DNA of 16,591 nucleotides from Nitrososphaerota archaeon (GCA_005877225.1 VBPK01000090.1:1-16591); one strand, 5' to 3'; shown: positions 1 through 6,435, counted from the stretch's first letter. Program-made: numbers and translations. Notes: a model not told the origin generated them from the sequence alone.

Positions 1-615
1 AGGTTCTACAAGGTCAACCTCATGACGCCCTTCTTCAATCCCGGTCCGATCGAGCATCCCAAGATTCCGATCTTCCTCGCCGGCGTGAACTCGCGGATGT
101 GCGTGCTCGCGGGAGAACTCTGCGACGGACTCCACATTCATCCCCTCCACACCGTGCGGTACGTGAAGGAACGAATCCTCAGTTCGGTTCGAGAAGGATT
201 GGCGAAGTCGGGACGAAGCCGCGGTCAGTTGCAACTGGCTGCCTCGGTCTTCGTCGCGACAGGGAAGAATCAGGCGGAGCTGCGGAGGGCGCGAGAAGAA
301 TGCAGGCGTCAGGTCGCCTTCTATGCTTCGACGAGAACATACAGGGGGGTTCTCGAACTCCACGGTTGGGGGGACGCCTGCGACAGGCTACACACAAAGT
401 CGGTGAGCGGGGATTGGGACCGCATGTCACAGGAGGTCTCCGACGAGATGCTTCGTGAGTTCGTCCTGGAAGGTCTGTGGGAAGAACTCCCGGGACTTCT
501 CAGGGACAGGTACGAGGGTGTCTTGGACAGGGTGCGTCTCTACACGCCGTTCGATGGGTCAGCCGGTTGGGCGGGGCTGGCTAGGGACTTCAAGAAAGGC
601 TCTGCGCAGACTTAA
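1..615 (+). CDS. LLM-class (luciferase-like) F420-dependent oxidoreductase, 5' truncated
   Basis: The reading frame is already open at base 1 (it begins RFYKVNLM), so the N-terminal part lies outside the window and 204 C-terminal residues are present. The core IPIFLAGVNSRMC, followed by GELCDGLHIHPLHT and a C-terminal segment EGLWEELPGLLRDRY leading to DRVRLYTPF, is typical of the TIM-barrel luciferase-like monooxygenases that use flavin or F420. The closest pattern I recall is the TIGR03617 F420-dependent group. In this family the C-terminal half closes the barrel and the 'deLp..LreRY' segment follows the substrate pocket. The enzyme would be cytoplasmic and catalyse a hydride-transfer reaction on an unknown substrate. 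Bases 466-511 inside it reappear, inverted and perfectly matched, in the downstream cupin gene. F420 rather than FMN use is inferred from family resemblance only. Confidence 0.85.
   Translation, partial: RFYKVNLMTPFFNPGPIEHPKIPIFLAGVNSRMCVLAGELCDGLHIHPLHTVRYVKERILSSVREGLAKSGRSRGQLQLAASVFVATGKNQAELRRAREECRRQVAFYASTRTYRGVLELHGWGDACDRLHTKSVSGDWDRMSQEVSDEMLREFVLEGLWEELPGLLRDRYEGVLDRVRLYTPFDGSAGWAGLARDFKKGSAQT
466..511 (+). repeat. 46-bp perfect inverted repeat, left arm
   Basis: This segment, running from ctggaaggtctgtgg to ctcagggacaggt, is the exact reverse complement of 848-893. It encodes LEGLWEELPGLLRDR, a conserved part of the oxidoreductase family, so this arm is very probably the original and the other the copy. 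The arms are separated by 336 bases. Confidence 0.95.
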
Positions 616-618
616 ATC
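611..618 (+). promoter_or_regulatory. TATA-like box for the cupin locus
   Basis: The sequence cttaaatc overlaps the stop codon of the oxidoreductase. Its centre is about 34 bases upstream of the cupin ATG, which gives a predicted transcript start near 641. The purine-rich gaaagaagg directly before the ATG could act as a ribosome site, although its spacing is very short. Confidence 0.4.
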
Positions 619-648
619 GCTGGCACGCGTAGAAGCTGAGAAAGAAGG

Positions 649-977
649 ATGGTCTACATCGTCAACAGGGAGCAGGTCAGCGAGGAGCCCCTTCTGACAA
701 GAGACGCGAAGTCCACGAAAGTTCGATACCTGATCGACCAGCGTCACGGCGCCAACAACTTCTACCTTCGAATCTACGAAATCGGACCCGGGGGACAGAC
801 GCCCCACGATCAGCATCCCTACGAGCACGAGGTGTACGTCCTGACGGACCTGTCCCTGAGAAGTCCCGGGAGTTCTTCCCACAGACCTTCCAGATGCTCT
901 GTGTGAGGGGCGCGGAGGGACAACGACGACCAGGCATCGAGAAGGTCGCGGCGGAAGAGTATGGTGGCATCTGTTAG
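649..977 (+). pseudogene. Cupin-domain protein, disrupted by an inverted 46-bp segment
   Basis: The ATG at 649 opens a frame whose first 65 residues look like the front half of a single-domain cupin: RIYEIGPGGQTPHDQHPYEH followed by EVYVL, with H53, H56, H60 and E61 as likely metal-ligand candidates of cupin motif 1. The expected continuation (strands of the barrel and motif 2, PxGxxHxxxN) is missing. Instead the sequence runs into the 46-bp inverted copy of the upstream oxidoreductase gene (848-893), and this frame stops at 906. The C-terminal half, FPQTFQMLCVRGAEG onward, is found in another frame and ends at the TAG at 975. It resembles a cupin tail ('F.FLCV'). The central part of the barrel is therefore absent and the two halves are out of frame. 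A functional protein is unlikely as written. An assembly artefact is the main alternative. Confidence 0.7.
848..893 (-). repeat. 46-bp perfect inverted repeat, right arm (probable templated insertion)
   Basis: This is the exact reverse complement of 466-511, placed inside the cupin gene at the point where the cupin barrel sequence is lost. Immediately outside the arm on both sides the similarity stops abruptly, which suggests a copied patch rather than a larger inversion. Confidence 0.95.
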
Positions 978-990
978 GAGTTCGTTCCTA

Positions 991-1500
991 CTAAATCGCG
1001 AGTTTCGTCCCGTACTTGTTTTGGAAGGCCAGCTCATTCAAGGGCTTTCGTTTCTTCTTCCCGATAATTTTCTTCAGGGGATAGCCAAAGGCGACGACCG
1101 CGGAAGGGTTGAGCTCTTCCGGGATTCCGAAGTCTCTTGCGAGAGCTCGCCTGTCGATCCCCGTGAAGATCCCTGAGGCGACGCCGTAGTTCCATGCCGC
1201 CAGCTGCATATCCTGGGTCGCCCTCCCCGCGTCGAGCAGGTGAAATGGGTACTTGGGATTGGTGAGGACTATCACGGCGAATTCGGCCCCCGCCACCCAT
1301 CTCCCCGAGGTGCTGTCTCCGGCCAGCCTCTTCAGGTTCTCCTTCCCCTCGACGAGAATGAAGCGCCAGTGCTGGAGGTTATTCCCGCTCTGCGTGAGGC
1401 GCGCCGCCTCGAGAACCTTGCGTTTGATCTCCGCCGGGACCGCTCTGGAGCTAAATTCGCGCACGTCGAGCTTCGTGGCGATGGATTCGTATGTGTCCAA
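991..1500 (-). CDS. Nitroreductase-family FMN oxidoreductase
   Basis: A 169-residue protein with a TTG start (codon at 1498-1500). Family landmarks are the N-terminal DVREFSSRAVP (conserved Arg contacting the FMN phosphate in this family), LTQSGNNLQHWRFILV (the S-x-N-x-Q-x-W segment binding the flavin), the central QDMQLAAWNYGVASGIF helix, and AVVAFGYPLKK near the C-terminus. The size matches short nitroreductases. Members use FMN and NAD(P)H to reduce nitro compounds, quinones, enones or similar acceptors, usually as cytoplasmic homodimers; the substrate here is unknown. The start is supported by a TATA-like element on the minus strand centred near 1534, which would give a leader of about nine bases. 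The gene is followed directly by the broken cupin locus in the convergent direction. Confidence 0.88.
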   Translation of the reverse strand: MDTYESIATKLDVREFSSRAVPAEIKRKVLEAARLTQSGNNLQHWRFILVEGKENLKRLAGDSTSGRWVAGAEFAVIVLTNPKYPFHLLDAGRATQDMQLAAWNYGVASGIFTGIDRRALARDFGIPEELNPSAVVAFGYPLKKIIGKKKRKPLNELAFQNKYGTKLAI

Positions 1501-1529
1501 CAGTCCTCGCGCCCTCCCACAATGACGGG

Positions 1530-1538
1530 AATAAAATC
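1530..1538 (-). promoter_or_regulatory. TATA-like box for the nitroreductase
   Basis: On the minus strand this reads gattttatt. Its centre is about 34 bases before the TTG start at 1500, consistent with transcription beginning near 1509 and a very short leader. Confidence 0.45.
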
Positions 1539-1554
1539 CGTTCGGTGTCGAGCC

Positions 1555-1562
1555 GATATATC
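1555..1562 (+). promoter_or_regulatory. TATA-like box for the small gene at 1633
   Basis: The sequence gatatatc predicts transcription from about 1584 on the plus strand, upstream of the AGGAG at 1618-1622 and the ATG at 1633. With the element at 1530-1538 on the opposite strand it forms a divergent promoter region. Confidence 0.4.
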
Positions 1563-1632
1563 GCTAGCCGTAAATAGAGAGGCTGGGTTTCCAGAAGGAT
1601 TGAGCTCTCTCGAAATCAGGAGAATAGTCGAG

Positions 1633-1833
1633 ATGGAGCTGAATCACATCTCGTCCTCTCCCGGACCACAGAGTTTTCTTCGGGCTATGTACTCGGTGCA
1701 CAGGATTCACTGTCTTGAGGCGGGGGAGGGGGGAGAGCGTGCATACATGTCTATACTGATGGGCTGCGTCGAGGCAATTAGAGGGCGCTACCGCGACTTC
1801 CAGCCGTCCTACGATAAGAAATTCTTCGGCTAG
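1633..1833 (+). CDS. Small hypothetical protein
   Basis: A 66-residue product beginning MELNHISSSPGPQSF and ending DFQPSYDKKFFG. I do not recognise a family. The ATG at 1633 is chosen because an AGGAG sequence lies at 1618-1622, about ten bases upstream, and a TATA-like box lies at 1555-1562. The frame stays open much further upstream (an ATG at 1522, a TTG at 1600), but the stretch before 1500 is antisense to the nitroreductase. The protein contains two cysteines (in RIHCLEAGEG and LMGCVEA) and no obvious membrane segment. It is soluble-looking, perhaps helical (a predicted helix around ERAYMSILMGCVEAIRGRY). It meets the methyltransferase gene tail to tail, with stop codons overlapping by three bases. 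Confidence 0.5.
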   Translation: MELNHISSSPGPQSFLRAMYSVHRIHCLEAGEGGERAYMSILMGCVEAIRGRYRDFQPSYDKKFFG

Positions 1834-2402
1834 AGCTTCGTGCTTACCTCGACGCCGTCTTTGGTGTTGGGGTCGAATTCCATCGTCGATTCGTAGTACC
1901 GGCTCTCGTACTTCCCCGAGTGGCGGACGTACGAGAGGTACTCTTTCATCTCTCGGGCAAAGACCCCCGCATTGTCGGCGACGACGACACTCTCCCGGTG
2001 TAATCGGGGTTCCACGAGTTTCAGGTAGGTGTAGTACTCCGACTTCTCGGCATCGATAAAGACGACGTCGAATGTTCCGTGCAAACGAGGGATTGCGCGC
2101 TTCGCGTCGTTCACGATTATCTCCACCCTCTGAGAGAGCCCCGCACGCTCCAGGTTCATCCTGGCCATCTCGGCGTGGTGGGCGTTCATCTCGATGCAGA
2201 CGAGCCTGCCGCCCCGTGGGAGGAGTCGAGCGATTCGTATCGCGCTGTAACCGATCAGCGTCCCTATCTCGAGGACGCGCCGGGGCTTGGAGGCCCTTAT
2301 TACGTCGTCGAGAATCTTCCCCTTCTCCGAACCTATTACTGGGATGAAGTTCCGCTCTCCCATCCTCTCTATCTCCCTGAGAACGGCTTCTGCCCTATCC
2401 AT
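1830..2402 (-). CDS. Class I SAM-dependent O-methyltransferase
   Basis: A 190-residue protein with an ATG start. It has the Rossmann-fold methyltransferase layout: motif I VLEIGTLIGYSAIRIARLL (E45-x-G-x3-G51) binding S-adenosylmethionine, CIEMN (acidic residue E71 for the ribose), the VNDAKRAIPRL segment, and VVFIDAEKSEYY containing D117, the metal- or catalysis-associated acidic residue of COMT-like enzymes, followed by DNAGV. The length and order match the caffeoyl-CoA/catechol O-methyltransferase-like group (PF01596/PF13578). The short N-terminus lacks the longer helical cap of plant enzymes. The substrate cannot be read from the sequence. A TATA-like tgtattag lies upstream on the minus strand near 2430, and the gene is divergent from the DUF59 gene. 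Confidence 0.88.
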   Translation of the reverse strand: MDRAEAVLREIERMGERNFIPVIGSEKGKILDDVIRASKPRRVLEIGTLIGYSAIRIARLLPRGGRLVCIEMNAHHAEMARMNLERAGLSQRVEIIVNDAKRAIPRLHGTFDVVFIDAEKSEYYTYLKLVEPRLHRESVVVADNAGVFAREMKEYLSYVRHSGKYESRYYESTMEFDPNTKDGVEVSTKL

Positions 2403-2473
2403 CTATCATCCGCCCCCGAGCGGGTCCACGCTAATACAGTTTCGCACCCTCGAAAGCACTCAACCGAGACAAT

Positions 2474-2482
2474 CTTTTATAG
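2474..2482 (+). promoter_or_regulatory. TATA box of the MIP18/DUF59 gene
   Basis: The sequence cttttatag is a strong archaeal box A. It is centred about 35 bases before the ATG at 2513, predicting a transcript start near 2503. The purine run gaaagaaagg lies just before the start codon. Confidence 0.6.
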
Positions 2483-2512
2483 CAGCGCGAGCGCAAAGGG
2501 GCGAAAGAAAGG

Positions 2513-2848
2513 ATGTCGGTCGAGCAGGTAGACTTGAAGGAGGTACAGAGGCAGATATCGAGGATAGTCGACCCAGAAGTGGGGGTACCGATAGTGGAGA
2601 TGAACTTGATAGACAAGCTGGACATCAAGGAGGGATTGGTCGACGTGCAGTACCACGCGACGACGCAGTACTGCCCTCCGGTCTTCGCACTGAAGATTTC
2701 GCAAGACATCAAGACGGGCTTGATGAGTGTCAAGGGTGTAAAGGATGTCCATGTCGTCGTTACGGGTCACTACTTCGCCGAGGCGATAAACAGACAGGTG
2801 AACAAACCGCCCCCCACGACCGTGCCGCCCCAAGAAACCCCGAAGTAG
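2513..2848 (+). CDS. MIP18/DUF59-family iron-sulfur cluster assembly protein
   Basis: A 111-residue cytoplasmic protein. The family signature is clear: an N-terminal helix, then RIVDPEVGVPIVEMNLI (the DPE motif at residues 20-22), the beta segment GLVDVQYHATTQYCPP with conserved C54, the helix that follows, and VKDVHVVVTGHY. This is the PaaD/SufT/MIP18 fold (PF01883), used in cytosolic Fe-S cluster maturation and in assembling diiron or Fe-S enzymes. The conserved cysteine is probably the functional residue. The last 20 or so residues are a proline-rich tail (KPPPTTVPPQETPK), which is likely disordered. A good TATA box precedes it. It does not sit in a suf cluster here, so its client enzymes are unknown. 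Confidence 0.88.
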   Translation: MSVEQVDLKEVQRQISRIVDPEVGVPIVEMNLIDKLDIKEGLVDVQYHATTQYCPPVFALKISQDIKTGLMSVKGVKDVHVVVTGHYFAEAINRQVNKPPPTTVPPQETPK

Positions 2849-2856
2849 AGAGGGTG

Positions 2857-3549
2857 CTACCTCAGCAGCGTGATGGCCGCCGAGAGCGCACCAATCTCGG
2901 AGGGCAGCTCTTCTTCAGCCCCGCAGACGATTATCGCATCGCCGTCGGTGGGTCCCAAATCTCGTCGCAGTCTCTTCCATACCGGGCTGGGGAAGTCTCT
3001 CTCGCAATCGCTGGAGTCTCCCGGTATCTGGAATCTCGAGTCGCGGAGGACGTACGTCGTTGCTCCGCTCGCGCCGACCTTGATCGCCGCATCCCTCTGA
3101 GGGATCCCGTTGCCCACCCGGCTGCCGCCTCCGCGGACAAGGAGAGCCACCTGCTCCCTACCCACCGTGAGGGTCGTCGAATCCAGCCTGAGCCTGGCGG
3201 GAATGAGCTTCCGCAGTGCTCTGTAGGCGACAAGGCCCCCCCTGGTGAGCGAGCAGCCCGATGCGTTCACCTCCATGTAGCCGTCGTCTCGCAGTCTCTT
3301 CAGGATGGTCCTGATAGCACCCTCACCCAGGCCGACTCTCTTGGCGAGCGCCTGCCGCCCGATCCTCCCGGACTCTCCCGTGACGAGTAGGACGAGGAGA
3401 AGGTGGGGTTCGACGAAGCTCGGGAGAGGGCCACGCTCCCTTTCGCCCGCAATCCTGAGGATTTTCGCGACCTCTGACAAAGCGCGGGCAAGCCATCGCT
3501 CGATTATCTTATGTAATTTTCCGAGGGATGAACGATGGGCCGCCTCCAA
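2857..3549 (-). CDS. DUF4443-type winged-helix transcriptional regulator
   Basis: About 230 residues if the TTG at 3547-3549 is used. Residues 40-105 form a winged helix: PSFVEPHLLLVLLVTGE, then IGRQALAKRVGLGEGAIRT as helix-turn-helix, and LTRGGLVAYRAL as wing and end. The C-terminal half carries GNGIPQRDAAIKVGASGATT and a final GDAIIVCGAEEE, the arrangement I associate with archaeal DUF4443 proteins, in which this half is probably a ligand-sensing domain. The ligand and targets are unknown. The start is uncertain: the TTG at 3549 overlaps the longest form of the divergent membrane gene, and the TATA-like element at 3553-3560 would favour a start further in, such as the TTG at 3480. It is divergent from the ECF S component, so it may regulate that operon (inference). 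Confidence 0.78.
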   Translation of the reverse strand: MEAAHRSSLGKLHKIIERWLARALSEVAKILRIAGERERGPLPSFVEPHLLLVLLVTGESGRIGRQALAKRVGLGEGAIRTILKRLRDDGYMEVNASGCSLTRGGLVAYRALRKLIPARLRLDSTTLTVGREQVALLVRGGGSRVGNGIPQRDAAIKVGASGATTYVLRDSRFQIPGDSSDCERDFPSPVWKRLRRDLGPTDGDAIIVCGAEEELPSEIGALSAAITLLR

Positions 3550-3551
3550 GC

Positions 3552-3560
3552 GTTAAATAC
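3552..3560 (+). promoter_or_regulatory. TATA box of the ECF S-component operon, possibly bidirectional
   Basis: The sequence gttaaatac is centred about 26 bases upstream of an in-frame GTG at 3582, the spacing expected for a leaderless archaeal transcript. Its complement, gtatttaac, is also TATA-like and faces the DUF4443 gene. Confidence 0.55.
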
Positions 3561-3581
3561 TGGATGGATTATCCAGCCACC

Positions 3582-4172
3582 GTGCAGAGCGCACGCAGCC
3601 TCGCAATCGTCGCGGCCTTCTCGGCGTTGATAGTTGGCTCAAATCTTCTCCTGGCGGACCTGCCGGGCGTAAAACTGCTCGACACCCTGGTCTTCGTGGC
3701 GGCGTTCCTCTTCGGATTCAGGGTCGGAGGCTCGGTCGCGGTGGTATCCGAGCTCGCCTGGAGCTTCATCAGCCCGTGGGGAATCGCTGGATACATAACA
3801 CCACTCTTGGTCCTGGGCGAGTTGATCTATGCCCTCGCGGGGTGGGCAGCTTCGCGGGTCTGGAGCGGCTACGTTCGTCCCGGCTCCATGGACGGTTTCT
3901 TCATCGGAGCGGTCCTCGCCATCTGCGCCTTCATCTGGGACATCGAGACGAACATCGGAACCGCCTTCATCGCATTCGGGCAGACGGTAACGTTAGAGAA
4001 GATAATCTCAACCGAGCTGTTGGGAACGCCGTTCATGCTCTTCCACGAGCTCAGCGATTTCCTCTTGGGAGCCTACCTTGCACCCGTCGTTATCCTCCTC
4101 GTGCCGCGAGTCCTGAGGTTGGAGCTTCGGTCGAGGATAGGAGGAGAAGGAGGAAGGGGGCTGCAGGAATGA
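3582..4172 (+). CDS. ECF-type transporter substrate-binding (S) component-like membrane protein
   Basis: An integral membrane protein of about 196 residues with five to six hydrophobic segments. It starts with a first helix LAIVAAFSALIVGSNLLLA and continues with LDTLVFVAAFLFGFRVGGSV and ELAWSFISPWGIAGYITPLL, the pattern of energy-coupling-factor S components (first helix, then 'LD...F..g...G...G'). These bind a vitamin and dock onto a shared EcfA/EcfT energising module, none of which lies in the window. The GTG at 3582 is chosen because a TATA box sits 26 bases upstream. A longer form from the ATG at 3528 would add 18 residues but overlaps the divergent regulator and lies upstream of the predicted transcript start. 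Its stop overlaps the ATG of the next gene (ATGA), so the two are translationally coupled. Substrate unknown; the DUF4430 partner hints at a corrinoid. Confidence 0.7.
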   Translation: MQSARSLAIVAAFSALIVGSNLLLADLPGVKLLDTLVFVAAFLFGFRVGGSVAVVSELAWSFISPWGIAGYITPLLVLGELIYALAGWAASRVWSGYVRPGSMDGFFIGAVLAICAFIWDIETNIGTAFIAFGQTVTLEKIISTELLGTPFMLFHELSDFLLGAYLAPVVILLVPRVLRLELRSRIGGEGGRGLQE

Positions 4173-4742
4173 CATCGAGGAGCACCCTTTACGGTTCTGC
4201 CGCGTTAGCGGTGGCGTTGCTCGTGATAGAGGGAACCGTCGGGGTGTATTACTACACACAACTACAGCAGGTCAATCTCCCTCCTCTCCAGGAGTATCGC
4301 TGTAGTCAATACCTCCCAGCCTGTCTACCGGGAGGCGAGCAGGGAGTTGAGCGCACTCTGGCGCGAATATCTCGTCCTGAAGCCAGCCTCGACCCAGCTT
4401 CAACAGGACAGTGTGCTCGTGGATTTCGGTAACGGCACGCGTTCATGGTACAATAACACGCAGCTACAGCCGGGCTGGAACCTCTACATCGAGACGGTCG
4501 TCCTGATGAAAGGTAACGTCGTCGCTCAGTGGTTCCCCCAGTACGGGTCGCACCTGGTGAGCGGGATCGGAGGCGCGGGCAGCACCAGTACGAAGTACTG
4601 GTTCATCTGGACGTACGACAAGACTCAGGGTTGGCAGCAGGCTCAGGTCGGAGCCGACCAGCTGCAGACTCAAGACGGGTCGGTCTTCGCTTGGACGCTC
4701 TGCGCAGTCGACCAGAACTTCCAGCCGAACTGCAAGCCCTAG
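4169..4742 (+). pseudogene. Secreted transcobalamin-like DUF4430 protein with an internal frameshift
   Basis: The ATG at 4169 overlaps the stop of the ECF S component. The first frame encodes a signal anchor (basic MTSRSTLYG, then hydrophobic AALAVALLVIEGTVGVYYY) and runs to about NLPPLQEYR. The remainder of the protein continues in the next frame, with VVNTSQPVYREASRELSALW around 4302-4361, and then an unmistakable domain: DSVLVDFGNGTRSWYNNTQ, QPGWNLYIETV, GSHLVSGIGG, KYWFIWTYD and GADQLQTQDGSVFAWTL. This pattern (DFGNGT.., a long-gap GI.G, YW..W, then aDGs.. .W.l) fits DUF4430 (PF14478), the transcobalamin C-terminal-like fold. One extra base between about 4285 and 4305 would explain the shift. 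It is annotated as broken, but a sequencing error is quite possible, because both halves are otherwise intact. Predicted location is extracellular, anchored by the N-terminal helix. Confidence 0.65.
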
Positions 4743-4785
4743 CCTCCTGAGGCGTCGCTCGCCGTAGAAATTCAGTCGGTCGGGT

Positions 4786-5916
4786 TCACGTGGTGAAGGC
4801 GGAGACTCCCTGCACCCGCCCGACACCACGGAGCAGGTTGAACCAAGACTCGCCACCGTCACCGCTCCGGTAGACTTCGCCAGTCGTAGTCCCAAAGTAC
4901 AACCCCGCTGGGTCCATCGTGTCGGCGGCCATCCCATCGCGCAGTACGCAGGTGTGGACGTTCTTCGGGAGACCCTTCGTTAGCTTCTCCCAGCTCTGTC
5001 CGTTATCCCTGCTTCGAAAAACCGCGAGCTGACCCTGGACGCAGCTGTTGTGCTTCTTGCACTCCCCCTGATAAGCGGGGATGACGTAGAGGGCCGGGGT
5101 CCCATCCTCGATTAACGAGATCGAGAAGCCATGGCGTACTGAGGGGGCGGGGCTTCGGTCCTCCCACCGCTCTCCCGCGTCGTTGGAGAGGTAGACACCG
5201 CAGTGATTTTGCTGGTAGAGGACACTCGGATTCTTCCTGGAGAGGGCCAGCTTGTGGGTACAGACATGGACCTGCTGGAGATGCTTCTGCATCTCCGTGG
5301 CTCGGTCGTTCTTCGGTATGTCTGGAGCGTCTTCCTTCCCGCCGACGGGGCAATAGTCCAGCACACCGTTCTGGAGCAACATCCACTTCTCACCCCCGTC
5401 ATCCGTCCTGTAGGTTCCGTTGCCGGATGGGACTACGTAGATACGCTTGGTGTCGGTCGGGTCGATGCGAATCGTGTGGATGCACAGACCCGTTGTCCCG
5501 AAGGCCCAGTCGACCCCCCATTCGTTTCTCTTCGGGGCTCCGTGCAACCCCGCCACCTCCGACCAGTTTTCTCCGCCGTCGCTTGAACGGAAGAGATGCC
5601 CGTAGTGCGTGCCAGCGTAGAGATTGGCAGGCTTGTTCGGGTCCACCTCGACGGTCCAGACCTTCCGCACGTGCAGCCCCCTGCTGCTCGGTCTCCAGGT
5701 CTTCCCGAAGTCCTTGGAGGTGAATACCCCTTCGGTTAGGCTCGCCGCGTAGAAGATGCCATTCTTCGAGTCGAAGGAGATGCTGTTTACGCTCTCCCCC
5801 TTGAGAAAGGGCCCCACTCGCTTCCAACCCTTCGGCGAAGAATCGGAGACCAGGAGGTAACCGCCGGTCTGAGTTCCGACTCCGACGACCGAGCGAGACC
5901 CCCTCTTCTTCTTCAA
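4786..5916 (-). CDS. BNR/Asp-box beta-propeller protein (sialidase- or sortilin-like fold)
   Basis: A 376-residue protein with a TTG start (5914-5916) and no signal peptide or membrane helix, so it is probably cytoplasmic. Six Asp-box loops (S/T-x-D-x-G-x-x-W) occur at about residues 67, 112, 171, 244, 302 and 351: SKDFGKTW, SSDGGENW, TDDGGEKW, SNDAGERW, SRDNGQSW and SGDGGESW. Each sits in a repeat of roughly 50-70 residues, giving a multi-bladed propeller. Proteins of this type are usually labelled exo-alpha-sialidase or WD40/YVTN/BNR-like, but no sialidase catalytic set can be assigned, so no glycosidase activity is claimed. It holds seven cysteines and several histidines, concentrated between residues 145 and 323 (HVCTHK, QNHCG, GECKKHNSC). 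A TATA-like attattaac lies upstream on the minus strand near 5950-5958. Confidence 0.75.
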   Translation of the reverse strand: MKKKRGSRSVVGVGTQTGGYLLVSDSSPKGWKRVGPFLKGESVNSISFDSKNGIFYAASLTEGVFTSKDFGKTWRPSSRGLHVRKVWTVEVDPNKPANLYAGTHYGHLFRSSDGGENWSEVAGLHGAPKRNEWGVDWAFGTTGLCIHTIRIDPTDTKRIYVVPSGNGTYRTDDGGEKWMLLQNGVLDYCPVGGKEDAPDIPKNDRATEMQKHLQQVHVCTHKLALSRKNPSVLYQQNHCGVYLSNDAGERWEDRSPAPSVRHGFSISLIEDGTPALYVIPAYQGECKKHNSCVQGQLAVFRSRDNGQSWEKLTKGLPKNVHTCVLRDGMAADTMDPAGLYFGTTTGEVYRSGDGGESWFNLLRGVGRVQGVSAFTT

Positions 5917-5949
5917 TCCCTATCCCGCCGCGGCGAGATGTGGTTTGAG

Positions 5950-5958
5950 TTAATAATG
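5950..5958 (-). promoter_or_regulatory. TATA-like box of the beta-propeller gene
   Basis: On the minus strand this reads cattattaa. It lies about 38 bases before the TTG start at 5916, predicting transcription from about 5928 and a short leader. It sits in the 42-base gap after the stop of the upstream membrane-protein gene. Confidence 0.4.
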
Positions 5959-6435
5959 TTAGACGCTCAGAGGCCGTAAGACGCTGATTCTGAACCCGCA
6001 GCAGCAGAGGGGTCTCTTGGTCCCTTCCTTCGAGACGAAGTTCTTCTCAAAACTGTCGAGCATTCTAACGTTGGTACAACTGTCGTGCGCGTTCGACCTG
6101 CAGCCGATGCAAGCCCAATCTTGCGGGACGTACTCAGGTGTGGGATGCGGCCTCCCAATCAGGGTCGTCGACTCCACGAGGATCCCGCAGACCGCCGCAA
6201 TCGAGATTGCCGAGATCATCCTCTCGAATGAGGGAGACAGGGCAGTCAGCGCCACCCCTACGGAGACGAACACAGCGAGCTTGGTGACCCCCAACCTGAA
6301 CGTGGAGAAGAGCTTCCACTCCAGGTAGTAACCGTAATCCTTCGGGGCGTTCCTCGAGAGCTTGTACTTCGCGCCGGCCGATATGACGGGGAGCCCAGCG
6401 AGTGCCCAGAGCAATGGCCAGTAGAGTTCATCCAT
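5959..6435 (-). CDS. Membrane protein with a cysteine-rich C-terminal domain
   Basis: A 158-residue protein with an ATG start; an in-frame TGA lies four codons upstream, which limits the N-terminus. The N-terminal helix LYWPLLWALAGLPVISAGA is followed by a basic, aromatic loop (YGYYLEWKLFSTFRLG) and two hydrophobic segments, LAVFVSVGVALTAL and MISAISIAAVCGILV. The last 50 residues are soluble and contain DWACIGCRSNAHDSC, FVSKEGTKRPLCCCG and a short tail. A C-x2-C-x7-C set plus a CCC cluster with a nearby His suggests a metal- or cluster-binding module exposed at the membrane face. I do not recognise the family. It is separated by 42 bases from the beta-propeller gene on the same strand, so the two could be co-transcribed, although the propeller has its own TATA-like element. 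Confidence 0.65.
   Translation of the reverse strand: MDELYWPLLWALAGLPVISAGAKYKLSRNAPKDYGYYLEWKLFSTFRLGVTKLAVFVSVGVALTALSPSFERMISAISIAAVCGILVESTTLIGRPHPTPEYVPQDWACIGCRSNAHDSCTNVRMLDSFEKNFVSKEGTKRPLCCCGFRISVLRPLSV

Noticed and set aside
1240..1632. N-terminal extension of the small gene ending at 1833
   Set aside because: Most of it is antisense to the nitroreductase. A TATA-like box at 1555 and AGGAG at 1618 favour the ATG at 1633.
2287..3390. A 367-codon open frame on the plus strand
   Set aside because: It runs across the methyltransferase (antisense), the MIP18/DUF59 gene and the DUF4443 gene (antisense). All three have clear family motifs, and the long frame's translation is low-complexity Arg/Gly/Pro sequence with no motif.
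3528..3581. Longer start for the ECF S component at the ATG at 3528
   Set aside because: It overlaps the divergent regulator and lies upstream of the transcript start predicted from the TATA box at 3552. The GTG at 3582 is at leaderless spacing. It is not excluded.
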